Positions 46,444-58,559 of a DNA stretch of 64,000 bases are shown one piece after another (position 1 is the first letter of the stretch; every line of letters starts with the position of its first letter). The notes below the pieces were generated by a model. It was not told the origin of the DNA and made no database searches. It saw only the letters and a program-made list of their open reading frames with translations. A program made the translations under genes and the position numbers. This DNA comes from Akebia trifoliata (lineage: Eukaryota > Streptophyta > Magnoliopsida > Ranunculales > Lardizabalaceae): assembly GCA_017979445.1 (NCBI GenBank), contig CM030717.1:26229132-26293131 (forward strand). The letters run 5' to 3'.

Positions 46444-47291
46444 GGGATGGACGTCATCGGGCCAATCTCACCTAAAGCTGCAAACGGGCATCGCTTCATC
46501 TTAGTGGCCATCGACTACTTCACCAAGTGGGTAGAAGCGGTTTCATACGCCAATGTCATGAAAAGTAATGTCCTGAAGTTTGTCAAGAACAATATTGTCT
46601 GCAGATATGGGTTCCTAGCGGATTAGTGACTGATAATGCCAATAACTTCAAGAACAAGGACATGGTCAAGATGTGCGAAGACTTCCAGATCACTCATCAC
46701 AACTCTGTACCATATAGGCCCAAAATGAACAGAGCAGTTGAGGCGGCCAACAAAAACATGAAAAGAATCATCGAGAAAATGGCAGTCACCTACAAGGATT
46801 GGCACGACATGTTGCCTTTCGCCCTTCATGCTTAACGGACTTCATTTCGAACCTCAATTGGGGCAACTCCATATTCATTGGTCTACGGAATGGAAGCAGT
46901 TTTACCTGTAAAAGTCGAGATTCCCTCCCTCCGGATCTTAAAAGAAGCAGAGTTGGATGAAGCTGAGTGGATTCAAGCTCGGTTTGATCAATTGAACTTA
47001 ATTGAAGAAAAACAACTTACAGCCATCTGCCACGAAAAGATCTACCAACGACGAATAGCTCGTGCCTATAATAAGAAGGTCAAACCCAGAGATTTCTCGC
47101 CAGGAGACCTCGTACTGAAGAAGATCCTGCCAATCCAAGAAGACGCCAAAGGAAAATTCAGACCAAACTACGAGGGACCATTCATCGTGAAGAAAGTAAT
47201 GACAGGAAGAGCTCTGATCCTCACGGAGATGGACGGACAAGTATTCCCGCAACCGATCAATGCTGACACTGTCAAGAAATATTACGCCTGA
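46444..47291 (+). pseudogene. pol: Integrase core and C-terminus of element B
   Basis: First catalytic Asp in GMDVIGPISPKA (about 46450), second in VTDNANNF (about 46630), Glu in RAVEAANKNM (about 46740). The C-terminal FSPGDLVLKK and GPFIVKKV end at KKYYA (stop 47289-47291). A one-base loss near 46612, in the codon for Leu of GLPSG, and a TAA at 46833-46835 break the frame. Confidence 0.87.
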
Positions 47292-48766
47292 AATCTGACC
47301 CTGAGATGACGAAAGGCCATCTTTGCTATCCCAAACAAACTATCTAACCCTTGTCAACCCTTTTGAGCCATCACGTTTATTTCTTAACCTAAGACTAGGG
47401 CCAGTCAACAACTACAAAACGATACCGAAAAAAAAAAGTGACAAGAAAAGAAAATCAAAGAGAAAATCAGAAGAATCAAGAAGAAAGCATCAACATACTC
47501 CTGGCCTGTATGAGGATAAACTGGGAATGGCTAAAAATACAAAAAAATCAAAAAGTCAAAAACTCGGACACTTGATCTGAGCTCGACCCAAATCTCCATC
47601 CTAAATAAAATCGAGAGACGCTGAGAGGGGACATAGATCACCTTTCCGAAACAAAAATAGACAAGCCCCACGTCTGAACCACTCTAAATACATCCAGACC
47701 TTAACCTTTTTGTAACCTTCCACTACCATAAGCCTAAGCCAACGTTTCGTCCCAACAAAAGTCTTTTTTGATCAGGGGATATTCCAGGGCAAACACAATG
47801 ACAATGACAGCACCAATGATCTTGCGTCTTGGTCCGGACCTCCAAAGTCTTATTAGTTGTTGGAAGACTCGAGATGGGAGTCCAGGTCGGATATTCGAAA
47901 AAAAAAGAGTACTCGAAGTGTAGAGTAACCGATCTCGCGGCTCAACTTGAGTTGCCGAACCACGAATAGTTGTCAGCAAACTCGGGAGGGGAATCCAGAT
48001 CAATTACTCAAGAAAGAGTGCCACTACAAGAGTAGAGTCGCCGATCTCGCAGCCCACCTTTAGTTACCAAGCCACAAAGACACAGAGACTCCGAGCAGAA
48101 TCGTAATGTAAAAAATCTAAAAATACAAGCATAGTCTGAAAGGGCATAATGAAAACCCGAAAGGGTTCTATAAGTAAAAGAATCAGACTATGGAAAGATC
48201 AAAGCCACCGACACGATGAAAATCCCAAAAAGGACGTCGATGCGCAAAAATGTGGAAACCGGATCTGGTGAAAACCGTAACTGGCACCAAGGGCAATAAG
48301 GGTGAACTATATAAAATAAAAAAATAAAAAACAACTCCTGGCCCGCAAGAGTATAAACTGTGAACAGCGAAATCCATCCAAAATCCCAAGACCCAAACAG
48401 AGGATAGCCTTCCAAATGCTAGGGCACGGGGGATGACTCTAAAGGAACCAAAAGTACAATTGACGTTTATATCCCCTGTGTTTGGCAAAAACACCAAAAT
48501 CGTCATAACCAAAGATTTTACAAACTCTGAATTTATCGTACTCATTTGATAAAGACATTTCACAAAATTGCATTTCAAAACTACTATTTTGGCCAATGAT
48601 GACAAATCTATGACTCATTCGACAAAATCTCCATTTTTAGAAATAATAGATATACCTGAGGCCAAGTAAGTACAAAACCTATTTTCTTTGCATTAATCTT
48701 CCAACATTTTGCATACATTCAGTTAATGAAAAGAAAATACAAAACGTGCAAATACAACACAATCAA
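47292..48766. other. Non-coding region after pol, element B
   Basis: Counterpart of 22547-23982. It has A-rich runs (47425-47570) and the same recurring phrases (TCCTGGCC...GATAAACTG, ACTCGRGAKGGGARTCCAG). The partly open minus-strand frame at 48183-48605 parallels one in A; I do not regard it as a gene. Confidence 0.5.
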
Positions 48767-50245
48767 TCAAACGTCATGATGAGAAATAAAAAAAGAGTCA
48801 AGGCGTTCCTCCAAAGTACGGATCCGGGTAGCCTGACTCATCATCACTTTCTCGGTATCTGAAGCATCACGCTCACCAAATATGCTGCAAAATCCTCAAA
48901 ATGAGGACACTGGGCAAGTCGATCCCTCAACTCAGCAACTTCACCACCATCACTAGATCCAGACTGGACAAGGGCAGATGTCAACCGAACGATCTCTTTC
49001 TGCATCTTCTTCTCAAACTTGAGCCAAATGGCCTGAATTCGACGATGATCAATCTGAGACTCTTCCACTCGATCTCGATAATCAAAGAAGGATGAAGCAC
49101 TAGGACGTGTTCGGGGAACTATCGACACCGAGGGTCTCTCAAATACGAGCTCCCAAATCTAATGCAAGTATGCCGGGAATTGGTGTGCCGCAAAGATGGG
49201 CCGACTCAGAACCTCAACCTGACCCCATTCTTTTACAAGTCAACTCAAAAGTGCAGTCGATAAATGGCCAACCAACTCATTGAAATTCTCGGGAATGAAC
49301 ACACCCTGATCATAACCAAATTGGCGAAGAACCCGAAGGGGTACATAATGTGTCGCCCCGTGAAGACCAATCAAAACGAGAAAACGGGCACCATCGAATG
49401 CTATCACGGGTGACCCTCGAGGTTGGAAGGCACCAACCCATCTCACTTCATCATCATCAAGGTTACCAATAAAGAAATACCATTCTTCTTTGCTACCCGA
49501 GATAACGGGAGCAACTCGCCTCGACATCATGAGTACAAGATCGGCATTAACGAAAAATGGGCGATTTACCACTTCAGTCGAAGCAAGATGATCCATAAAC
49601 CAAAACTACAATAACAGGAACATTCTAAACTTTGGAAACTAGTAAATTCAAGGTTAAATTTAAAAACTAAGGTAAGTTTGGAATTTACCTGCAGGAGTGG
49701 GGCACATCCTCGGAAAATTCGATCACGACCAGATGAACAAGCCGTGAGAGATTAGAACATCTCGCTCAAAAGCATCGGTGCTAGTCAACATCCTTCTCGG
49801 ATTTGTTGAATCACGTGAATGATAGAAAGATCTACGATGTCTCCACCACCCGGAAACAGGAGTTGACTCACCACCATCAAAGTGAGAGCATTAAAGCGAA
49901 TCAATGGCTTCGAGGGATCCATGAGGCGTTTAATCAAGAAAGACTTTGGATATTGTCTTCAAAACCGATCCACCATCCGAAATCTTCAAAAACTTGCGAC
50001 TTATCCCCAAGAAATCGGAAGCCTCACTTCGGTACCCATCACGCAATGGTGGAATCATAACTGAGCCCCATATCTCAAGCCCCAACAACACTTCAAATTC
50101 CTTAATGGTGGGAGTCATATCGTGTTGCCCAAATTGGAAAATGTTGGGTTCGAGAACCCAACACGTCAACATAACCTCGATCAAACCTCATCGCAAAGGG
50201 ACCTTAGGCAAGGAGAGTATGAGCACCAGCTTGTTTAAACCCTAT
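48767..50245 (-). pseudogene. Antisense gene 1 of element B, 5'-truncated
   Basis: This is the same DUF7745/PMD-like gene as at 23983-25581. Exon 1 is present only from WGLIEVMLTCWV onward (donor at 49688/49689); the first ~60 codons are lost in the deletion joining about 50245 to the A-rich stretch. The intron 49606-49688 keeps its GT and AG. Exon 2 (49605-48767) retains DHLASTEVVNRPF, FDGARFLVLIGLH and VLRQFGYDQG, and then shows a frameshift near 48867 and a small deletion in the coiled-coil tail. It has Glu where A has TAG (24232). Confidence 0.72.
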
Positions 50246-50710
50246 TAAATCTTTTTACAAACAAAAAAAAATCAATAATACAAAAAAAAAATAATACTAA
50301 TAATAAAATACAAAAAAAAAATACAAAAAATCAAGAAAATACAAAAAATCAAAGAAATATATACACAAAAAAATCAAAAAAAAAAAAAGAAAAAAAAATC
50401 GAAAAAAAAAAGAATTTTAAAAATCTTTCGAGTTGCACTCAATTTCGATTTGTTAAAACTCGACCGAGAAATACCTAAATTTCAAAATTCACCATTCTTT
50501 ATCAAATCCAAGGTCTCACACGAGCTCCGCGACATCGAGACCAAGGAATCAATAAGGTAACTCTGTCAGACCCCGCGCTTGAGTTACCATTTTTTACAAA
50601 AGACATCACTTCAACCGGTAATTCAAAGTCGTGTTTCGCAAAATTTCGGCTGGCCCGTACAAATAGGGGTTTAGTCTATTCTTTGTAGTTCTTTGCACGT
50701 AATTCCTGCA
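50246..50710 (+). other. A-rich 3' region of element B with deletion junction
   Basis: 50260-50400 is almost pure A with scattered TC and G. From about 50405 the sequence matches 31340-31640 of element A. The junction marks the loss of about 5.9 kb that element A still has. Confidence 0.6.
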
Positions 50711-50722
50711 AAGAATGGCAGC

Positions 50723-53016
50723 TGTAGACACCCCAATTTGAACGGACCCTCACTCGAAAGGGCCCAAAAATAGTGATTTCCCGATAAATTTGACCAACGG
50801 GCCTCGAAGGCCCGAAGCATTAAAATGTGATGTTCTAGCCCAAAATTCGAGCCTCTAACACCTCTCAATGGGTTAGTAGGTCCACCAAAGGGATGCGATA
50901 AGCTCACATCTACCCCGCTCCATGAAAAATGTCGATTTTCCAACAAAAAGGCCAACGGGCCTCTAAGGCCCAAAACGCTAAAAATGACATTTTGAATTGA
51001 ACCGAGATCCCTAAGACCACCCAATGGTCTAAGGGACCAACAAGAAGGGTTGTGACCCATCCCACACGTGTTCAACATCACCGCTCCACGCTTACATCCA
51101 AAAATCGATAAAATCCTTCAAACGAGCCCAAAAAACCCGATTCGTCAACATATGACATTTTGATCAAATCAATGATTTCAAAATTTTCAAAAAAATCAAA
51201 AAAATAAAAATGTGAGACATGGGATACCTACCCCTCATCTCCTCCGCCACCCCCCGCCACCCCACCTCGAGATCCGCAAACACCCTAAGCCCCTTTGAGG
51301 CCCACAAACCTTCACTCATTTCCTAAAAATAATTTCTTACCTTACCCTTAACCCAAAATTAATCCTATATCACCTAAACCCTAAACAAACCTTATATAAC
51401 CCACAACCCTCCTAAACCCAAGCCAAACACTTAAAAGCCCACTAACTATTACCCATATCCAACTCATTACCTAACCATAAAACCTTAACCTATTACCCAT
51501 TACCCACATCAACCAATCAACCCCTCAATATCAAAAGATGACACATGTCATCACCACCCTTCACCTCCCGCATCTAATCACCCACTCCCATCACCATTCG
51601 CTAAACACTCCATCTAACCCACATCACCTCTCTCCAAAATCACCTCAACCCATACCTACCCCAACCTACCCTATCGCCATTCTCTAACATTATTAACCAC
51701 CCACACCTCAACCCATACCCTAACCCATCACCATTCTCTAACATCATCAACCACCCACATCATCACCCATATCCCTTACAAATCAACCCATCACTTTCCT
51801 TAAAACACTCCAACAAAGCACCTCAACCCATACTTCCTTCATCATCAATCAACTACCCATACTCATACTCCTTTCTCTAATCAAACACCCTCATCAACCA
51901 ATCAACCAATCTCATCACCTCACCCTCTCATCATGATTGCCACATAGCATCATCCCCTCTCTCCTCCCAAAAATCAATTTAACAACCTCTTACACAACCC
52001 ATTCTCCAAAATCTACACATCTCACCTTATCAACCAACCTAATACTTCTTCTCTAAACAACTCTCTTACACCCCACTCCTCCCATCAACCATCACTCATC
52101 TCATCCTACCAAACACTCTATCCAAATGGATTTGGGTAAAATTCAAACCATTTGGGTTAAAACACAACCCACTTTCATCCTTTACACTAATACCCTCACT
52201 TGTATTCCAAATTTCAAACCTTTCACCTCTAAAACCCATGCCATTATCATCCCTTTCAAAATTTAACCCCATCATACCCCCAAACCTCCTCTCAACTCCT
52301 ATAAATACCCCCTTCCCTCCTTCCAAAAAGGGTGACCAAGTATTACAAAGTTTTCACCAAGTCTCCCTAAAAAAAAATCTACTCTCTCTACTTATCTCCA
52401 CTACTCTCTCCTACCACCCTCTAAAAAAGAAAGTAATTTTTCTCATATTCCACCAAGGACAAAAGGATTCAAAGAAGAAGAAGAAGAAAAAGAAAAGATG
52501 ATCAAGGATACAAGGTGGGTACAACAAACACCCCCCTCTCTCTCTACTCTCTCCTCTTTCCTTTTCTATCATCCCCCTTCTTTTCATTTTATTTTAAATA
52601 GGTTGAACATGAAGGGACCTTATGGCTAAAGGTCTAAAAGGATTATTTCCATCAATGAAATAACCCTACGACCAAGCCAAAAGTGAACCCCTATCGAGGG
52701 TACAAACACTCCCACGTGGCACTTTATTTTACAAGGTTCTTTAAAATAAAAAATGACCGAATTGTGTTGAGGTTACCGCCATTTGGCAGGGAGAAAAGGG
52801 TGCCTAACACCTTCCCTTTTCTCCAATCGAGCCGCTTGTCCGAACCTCTAGGTTTGATTAGTTCCCTATCCGTTGCGAGTCACTAACGCCAAAAAATGGT
52901 AATTTTTTGAAAAGTATGCACCGGGTGACCATTCACACCCATTTACAATTTGAATGGTGGCGACTCCAAATCGTAGTATATGTGGCCATCGTAAGGATGA
53001 AAACCACATATCTACA
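50723..53016 (+). repeat. Element B 3' LTR
   Basis: TGTAGACACC to ATATCTACA, 2294 bp, followed by target duplication CCTTT (53017-53021). The TATA box is at 52300-52307. About 14 differences from the 5' LTR in the first ~350 bases. Confidence 0.95.
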
Positions 53017-53021
53017 CCTTT

Positions 53022-53200
53022 GATGGTGTTTGTTGAGCCACCTTTTTGGAGCCTTTAACAGGGCCTTGTTGATTAGCTAGGTCAACTAGGATGTTGTCCA
53101 ATGAGCATAAAGCAAAGGAACCAAATGCCTCATGAGATCTCTTGCTAATCCAATCAATTGATGTCTTATAAACAGCCTCAGAAACATAGCACAAAGGTAT
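53022..53200 (-). pseudogene. Exon fragment of a TMEM214/DUF2359-like host gene
   Basis: On the minus strand an acceptor-like CTTAACAG is followed by an open stretch containing EAVYKTSIDWISKRS, LCSLDNILVDLANQQGPV and KGSKKVAQQTPSK. I recognise this as the segment of plant TMEM214/DUF2359-type ER membrane proteins that usually continues SQVAIFVVLAMV. Element B's target duplication lies exactly at the PSK end of this exon. Beyond B, the downstream sequence (34238 and lower) does not clearly continue the protein. No other exon was found, so it is either a disrupted gene or an old fragment. The family call is from memory of conserved motifs and needs a search. Confidence 0.55.
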
Positions 53201-53743
53201 CTGTTAAGTCCAAAGAAACTATTAAGCTCCATATAACTATTATCGATCCTATAATTTTCCTTTCTTCAATATTTCCTTCTCAATAAATTTCATTGTTGAT
53301 TAGAAATACATGTTATAAATAAAACCATTTCCCTAAAACAGTTCATATTGTTTATTTGTTGATATATTAGACTTGAACCACTTCATAGTGTCTTATAGAC
53401 CCAAAAAAGACTTCAGTCACCTAAAAGCTATTAATTATATTAAAAAGAAGAAATAGGGGAAATAAAGAAACAAAAGGTTTCTCAACATTTAAATTAGGCT
53501 GCCTAAGGCAGATTTAACCAACCCTTCATACAAATCATATAGTTGCCCTATACAGTTTAATAAATAATGTCAGCCACAGAAATTCAAAAAGAGCACCACT
53601 TTACAATAATTGATCGAGTATGGGGCCCTATATGCATGGTTTAAAAAATTGGTCTCCTAATTAAAAAAACATAACAAGCAATAAGGTTTAAACCTACCAT
53701 GATAAATTGAGGAGTAAAAATAAAATAATTAAGTAAGATCTAT
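53201..53743. other. AT-rich DNA without recognisable gene
   Basis: Probably intron or flank of the TMEM214-like locus. No second exon could be recognised on either strand. Confidence 0.45.
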
Positions 53744-54080
53744 ACCATATTCTTGTAAAGAAATTAAAATTGTTGGCCATAACTAGAGTAACTTTAATGG
53801 CCCCCAATAGGCTTCCATTACATATTGACATAGCATGGTATACTACATATCCCTACACCATATTCTTGTAAAGAAATTAAAATTGTTAGCCATAATTAGA
53901 GTAACTTTAATGGCCTCCAATAGGCTTCTATTACATATTGACATAGCATGATATACTACCTATCCCTACACCATATTCTTGTAAAGAAATTAAAATTGTT
54001 ACCCATAATTAAAGTAACTTTAATGGCCCCCAATAGGCTTCCATTACATATTGACATAGCATGGTATACTACATATCCCT
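53744..54080. repeat. 113-bp tandem repeat, three copies
   Basis: Units start with ACCATATTCTTGTAAAG at 53744, 53857 and 53970, an exact 113-bp period. They include AGTAACTTTAATGGCC and CATTACATATTGACATAGCATG. The third copy lacks its last two bases because the family D LTR begins there (54081). Confidence 0.9.
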
Positions 54081-55338
54081 TGTGGAGTCCCGCCAAACGC
54101 TAACACAAATCCCCATGTCAGATCTCAAGATACTAGGTGGCATTTCGAAATTTTAGCATGGTCTCCTCTGTTTATGTTAGTATTCCAAGGCATTCAACCT
54201 GCACCTGATAAACGACATACAATCCTGCATATTTACATACAAAATATAATACTAACGAAAGCTTATATAAATCTAATAACGTACGAAAGATTAGAGTGCG
54301 AAAGAATAACTAGAATACAGGATTATACAAATATTCCTCACTCTAACAAAAGTCCTAACGCTCAGAACAAAATCTATAATACTTTTGGACAAATCGACAC
54401 CAAGAGCTATAACCCCAATACTCACCAAGTGATGGACTCTGACTGTCTATCTGACCTACCAGATGATTCTCACTCATTTTCTACACCAGTCTCGCAAAGC
54501 TTCGGATCTGAAACTAAAAAAATAGAGAAGGAAATGGTGAATAACAATGGTTACCCAATAAAGAAAAACATAATTTATGTCAATAACCTCATCTAACATG
54601 AACGAATAAGCATACTAAATCATTTTAAAATCTGTAAAATTTTACAAAAGAAACTACGATTGACTGGTACATATAGTCAGGGATGAGCAACTAAATATTT
54701 TAAAACTCACATTACATCGATCAGCAGTACTCACTATAATATTCTTTTTTTTATACAAATCTAATTGATCAAATGGAAACATTAAACATACATTTCATTT
54801 TATATGTCAAAATAAGATAACAGATACATAATACACAATGGTGGAGTAATATAATTAGAGAGTTGGATTCACGATTGGATCGCTTCCAATCGGGACATGA
54901 TGTTTCATAATAAAGTATTAGTTCCTGATTTTGTAGCTAGTCGCTGTTTACCACACTTGCGGGACCATTTATCCGGTTCAAGTTGGCCGTTTGATGTGAC
55001 CGTAAGCAATGGGTCTCTTTTCGATATGTCAGAACGTTTGACTACTATAGATTGTTAGTGATCACTGACTAATCATCTTAATCTATGCCTATCAGGCGCG
55101 CATGTGTTTTCCAAATATACAAAACATTCGTATACGACCACCTTTACATTACAAGTTCACTGGTAAAGATAGAGAAAAATAAATTTGGATTCCAGTTGTG
55201 ACTCCACTCTCATATGCGTCCCATACCACGTATGAGCTTGGTGGTCCCTACCGTACATCCCAAGATAGTACACCACTCCGGATGATATGACGTACTATCC
55301 CTTCAGGCATTCACAGACTCTTTAACAACTCACAAAAT

Positions 55339-55341
55339 AGC

Positions 55342-55405
<64 letters not shown>
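55339..55405. repeat. (TA)n microsatellite in LTR copy 2
   Basis: About 67 bp of nearly pure TA repeat. The matching site in copy 3 (61809-61947) is about twice as long and interrupted; in the solo LTR (about 4385) it is only a few units. The site is a hypervariable spot of this LTR family. Confidence 0.9.
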
Positions 55406-55409
<4 letters not shown>

Positions 55410-55498
55410 TTCATTTGAAAATAAAAGAAATTAACAATACAAGATTGAGAATGGATATCCAGTTTCCTACCACGCAAGTGTGGTCATCCGGCCTAAAA

Positions 55499-55842
55499 TA
55501 AATAACATAACGGAAAAGTAAACAGTGCCTCGCGCTAACAGAAAATAAATAAACATGCAACCAGTAACATTATCCCTGGATATCCGTTCACCAACCTACA
55601 CACAACACAACAATGTAAAATACAGACATCATCCCTCGGGTGTGACTTTGACATTTTACAGTTTCATTCATAAATAACATAATGGAAAAGTAAACAGCCC
55701 CTCGCACTAACAGAAAGTAAATAAACATGCAACCAGTAATATTATCCCTGGATATCCGTTCACCAACCTACACACAACAGAACAATGTAAAATACAGACA
55801 TCACCCCTCAGGTGTGACTTTGACATTTTACAGTTTCATACA
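55499..55842. repeat. 172-bp tandem duplication inside LTR copy 2
   Basis: TAAATAACATAA starts both units (55499 and 55671) and they stay nearly identical for 172 bp each, through ATCCGTTCACCAACCTACAC to TTTTACAGTTTCAT. Copy 3 and the solo LTR have a single unit. Confidence 0.9.
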
Positions 55843-57293
55843 TTTTTTTCCTTTTTTCGATTTTTACCGTTTTCAATCTTTCAAACAAAATATCCACTTT
55901 CTGATATTCATCAACTCAATTTGAGTTCATTGAATATTAAATTATTTTTTTTCCAATTATAAAATTCATTTTCATCAATAATTTGAAAAAGTACAACACT
56001 TAGATCAAAATGGGGTCTGAGCGGTGTAACATGACCCAACTAACAGAAATAGCCCGTTGAAATATCTTACCCACGTATAATTTGTAAAAAAATTACAATT
56101 AAACATATCAAATATGTAAGTTCTGGCATGAAATTGAAATAAGCGATTGAATTCTATATTTTTGGAAACTCACCACAAATTTTTAATAAAATCCTAAATG
56201 AAATTTTCACAATCAACGATTACTAATAGAAATTGAGAATTCCTTACTATCTCTATGCGAAATGATCGAAGCGCATGAACGAAAATCTAGGTGAACGGCA
56301 CAAAAAACGAGATGGATCAAATTTCGAAACGACTGATTTTTTAATTTGATCCTGTGGTTTTGAAAATCTCGATGATGTCGTCATTTCTCCCTTCTGCGAT
56401 GGAAGATGGTTTGTCCCCGAAATAAGCGAAATCCGAGGTCGAAGTTTCGAAATCCCTGTATATATGCGGCTATTTTTTGATGATACAAGGTGAAAAAGAA
56501 GAGAAAACGGAAGGAATTTGGGTGGGTTTTGTAGAGAACGAAGCTGCGGACGTTTCTCCCTTCTACGTCGAACGTCGACGGTGAACGGTTCGTGACAAAT
56601 CGGAGTTGGAAGATTGGGAGAAAAATAAATTTAAAAAAAAAAAAAAACATGGCTCATTTTTAACGAAATGGAAAAATGAATAATGAAAAAAAATTAAGAA
56701 TTTATTTATATAAATTCTTGGGACGAAATCGATATTTTGCCTAATGTTTCGATCGACGATAACTTGACCGTCTGGACTCCAAAAGTGACGAATGAATACT
56801 CTATTTTGCCTAATTTTTCATTCTGAATCTAATGGTGTAGTCAATTTTTATAAATTCTATCTCTAACAAAATTTTACATTTTTGGCCTAAGGTGACCCCT
56901 AAAATTGATGTCATTTTCGTTTTAGACGATAATTCGACTTTCTGTGCTTCAAAAAATGATAAATAAATAGTCCATATTCAATAATTTTTCGTTACGAACC
57001 CAATGGTATGATCGAATCTTAATAATTCTTTCTTTAGCAAAAAGTCACTATTTTATCCTAGTCTGACTCGATAATCGAGGATTTTGTAACTTTTATGTTT
57101 GGACTCGTATTGAGCGTGCTTATAGGCTAAAGTATGTTTTTCGATCATTTTGAATCTAGTGGTGAAGTCAGATTCCATTAAAAATGATCAGAAACATCCT
57201 AAAGTTTTACCCCTAAGTACCACTTTCAAGATTTTTTCAAAATTCTATTATTTATTTTCCTCGAGATACGAATCGAAAACTCGGGATTTTACA

Positions 57294-57310
57294 TTCTCCC
57301 CCCCCCCCTT
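57294..57310 (-). other. Polypurine tract of family D element
   Basis: On the minus strand AAGGGGGGGGGGGAGAA directly precedes TGTAAAATCC, the LTR start. A shorter version lies at 63550-63561 next to copy 3. Confidence 0.75.
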
Positions 57311-58559
57311 AATAAAAATTTTTTCCTCGAAATTAAAATCATACCTTATCCAGTTTTGTCACGATTCCACTAACACGACATGTATAATAAACAACACATA
57401 TTTTCGATTACCATCTATTCTTAGTCCCAAGCCAATCTCATTTATAACTCGTAGACACATGTCTTCCATATTTTGTCAACCCAACACATTCATTAATTAA
57501 TCACTCTAAATCAAACTCATACTCCAACTAATCCATTATTTGTATAACCCTAAGATAACAATCAATTCACCTTGTATCACTTCCCCACCAATGTCTATCA
57601 ACAACAATTCTTTTACATCTTCTCTATTCTTTATCTTTATTTCTCTCATCAATTACACCATCTATTATGTTTTACTTATACTTGCTATGAATATTACTCC
57701 TCAATGCATAGTCTTACCGCAAACACACCACTATCTTTATATTCAATTCAATATTACATTTCTACTTATTGTGATATTTTTTCAAAACCTCTGTCATAAC
57801 CTTTTATAATTTAAAATCTTACTCGAAAGGATAAATCCTACATCTATTTTCTCACAATTCCATTAAGTCACTATTAATGCAATATTGTTACAAGATTATT
57901 CTTTCCCACATTTTACATCGACCCACCTCTTAACTTATACTCTACTAATCTCTTTTCTTTTATAAACTACATGCTCTTTCAAAAGTGTACCATTTCTTTT
58001 CCAAATTTCACCAGTTCCTCAACTCAACCATATATAGTATTAGTTATTACCCATACCTTGACTTGCTATATAGTCACATTACTAGTCTTATAAATCGTAC
58101 TCGCCTTCTCACACTTTACAACCATCTTTACACCTAAAACATACCTATCAATTATCGAAACGCAGTCTAGTTGGTTTACGATTAGCTTTTAATTTTTATT
58201 TTTTTATTTTTTTATTTTTTTATAAGCTTGCACCTTTTCATTTTAGTTTCAAATTAGTTTCATTCCTTCACCCCCCCTTACTATTAGTTGAGTAGTTTTT
58301 ACTCCACCCACTTCCAGAAGCTTCACAGTTCCAAATTATAATAAATATCAAATCGCTAAAAAAAGGGTGAGGTTAAAGATAAAGATGGGATGATAGCATA
58401 GAAAGTGAAAAGCGGTAGGAGAAAGGTTGGTTGTTTAGTCTGTTTCAAATATTATACTAGAATAATGAATAGTGGGAAGAATAGCTCTAGCAAGTATGCA
58501 AATTTTCAGCAGAATTATATGATCTAGAAGAACCAGTATTGAATAGAACTCTAATTTCT
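57311..58559 (-). other. Interior of family D element without recognisable domains
   Basis: Its first ~500 bp recur at 63562-64000. The bases next to the PPT resemble the extreme end of a gypsy pol gene (minus strand AATTTCGAGGAAAAAATTT). Otherwise no reverse transcriptase, RNase H or integrase motif is visible on either strand. T-rich and A-rich runs lie near 58195-58235. Confidence 0.55.

Larger units (their letters stand above)
34239..53016 (+). mobile_element. Element B: 18.8-kb Ogre/Tat Ty3-gypsy retrotransposon
   Basis: Direct LTRs at 34239-36503 and 50723-53016, exact target duplications CCTTT (34234-34238 and 53017-53021), and the same PBS and gene order as element A. The first ~350 LTR bases differ at about 14 positions, so B looks older than A. 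Relative to A it lacks the region equivalent to about 25475-31330 (part of antisense gene 1, all of gene 2, two hairpin arrays). It has no solo LTR in gag. All coding frames are broken. Confidence 0.95.
54081..57293 (-). repeat. Family D LTR copy 2 (3' LTR on the minus strand)
   Basis: On the plus strand it runs TGTGGAGTCC to GGGATTTTACA (3213 bp). It is longer than copy 3 because of a 172-bp internal tandem duplication (55499-55842) that outweighs a shorter AT tract. The left border abuts the 113-bp repeat. The long plus-strand frame near 54174-54596 is not conserved as protein and is not a gene. Confidence 0.88.

Noticed and set aside
54174..54596. Plus-strand open frame of 140 codons, with a similar one at 60439-61053
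   Set aside because: Both lie in the LTR of a minus-strand element, contain no recognisable domain, and the matching part of the solo LTR near 3230-3640 is not open. The frame is a by-product of LTR similarity.
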